Shown: positions 5,201 to 5,284 of the stretch, in pieces | Layout: every line of letters begins with the position of its first letter | How positions within the stretch are numbered: the stretch's first letter is position 1 | Position numbers and translations under genes: made by a program | DNA from: Solirubrobacterales bacterium | GTDB lineage: Bacteria; Actinomycetota; Thermoleophilia; Solirubrobacterales; Solirubrobacteraceae | Direction of reading: 5' to 3' | DNA length: 5,284 nucleotides | NCBI GenBank assembly: GCA_013813955.1 | Contig: JACCQW010000229.1 | Span: forward strand, 1 to 5,284 | The notes under the pieces: generated by a model | Database searches by the model: none | What the model was told of the DNA's origin: nothing | What the model saw: the letters and a program-made list of their open reading frames with translations, nothing else

Positions 5201-5284
5201 CTACCAGGCCGCGGCGTACAGCGCGCGCAGCTCGTCGCGCTCGGCCCGCGGCGGCGTGAGGTCGAGCTCGGGGCGCTGGGCGGC
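5201..5284 (-). CDS. C-terminal end of an unidentified protein
   Basis: The last 27 codons and the TAG stop (5203-5201) of a leftward gene are visible; the rest lies beyond the window. The translation reads PELDLTPPRAERDELRALY (residues 5-23 of the fragment) and ends AAAW. Every sense codon has G or C in the third position, which matches the coding frames of the neighbours and supports a real gene. The fragment is too short to name. It converges on secG with a 44-bp gap that contains a hairpin. Confidence 0.55.
   Translation of the reverse strand, partial: AAQRPELDLTPPRAERDELRALYAAAW

Overview
The window is very GC-rich, gene-dense bacterial chromosome with G/C at nearly every third codon position. 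It carries a System I (Ccm) cytochrome c maturation cluster, and its CcmE has a cysteine at the usual heme-ligand position. System I in such a GC-rich background, next to secG, suggests a deep-branching actinobacterium of the Thermoleophilia/Solirubrobacterales type. That placement rests on gene content and composition, not on a phylogeny.

Left part (1-1215): one-carbon metabolism. The 5' end of a MetE-like (cobalamin-independent) methionine synthase gene runs leftward out of the window. It is divergent from purU, the formyltetrahydrofolate deformylase gene, which starts most likely at GTG 340. The 115-bp gap between them holds a good ribosome binding site for the methionine synthase, a perfect 16-bp inverted repeat, and a potential stem-loop in the leftward leader. 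Both products act on the folate one-carbon pool, so joint control is plausible.

Middle part (1222-1907, minus strand): a two-gene unit of unknown function. It encodes an 80-residue protein with a C-terminal cysteine zinc ribbon, followed by a 137-residue protein with three predicted membrane segments. It converges on purU (6-bp gap) and diverges from the ccm genes (106-bp gap).

Right part (2014-5156, plus strand): a tightly packed run of ccmE (heme chaperone), ccmF (heme lyase subunit with WWD motif and all four conserved histidines), a small membrane-anchored helical protein resembling the N-terminal part of CcmI, and secG (SecYEG translocon subunit). Gaps are 7, 7 and 12 nt, so co-transcription is likely. 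Functionally, heme is carried by CcmE to CcmF and attached to apocytochromes that reach the outside through Sec. CcmA, CcmB, CcmC and thiol-handling partners are not in the window. A GC-rich hairpin follows secG, and then comes the 3' end of an unidentified minus-strand gene.

No tRNA, rRNA, CRISPR array, insertion sequence or phage gene is visible, and no stretch over 300 bases lacks a gene. I see no clearly new system. The most notable items are the CxxxF form of CcmE, the CcmI-like mini-protein, the structured leader of the MetE-like gene, and the uncharacterised zinc-ribbon/membrane-protein pair facing the ccm genes.
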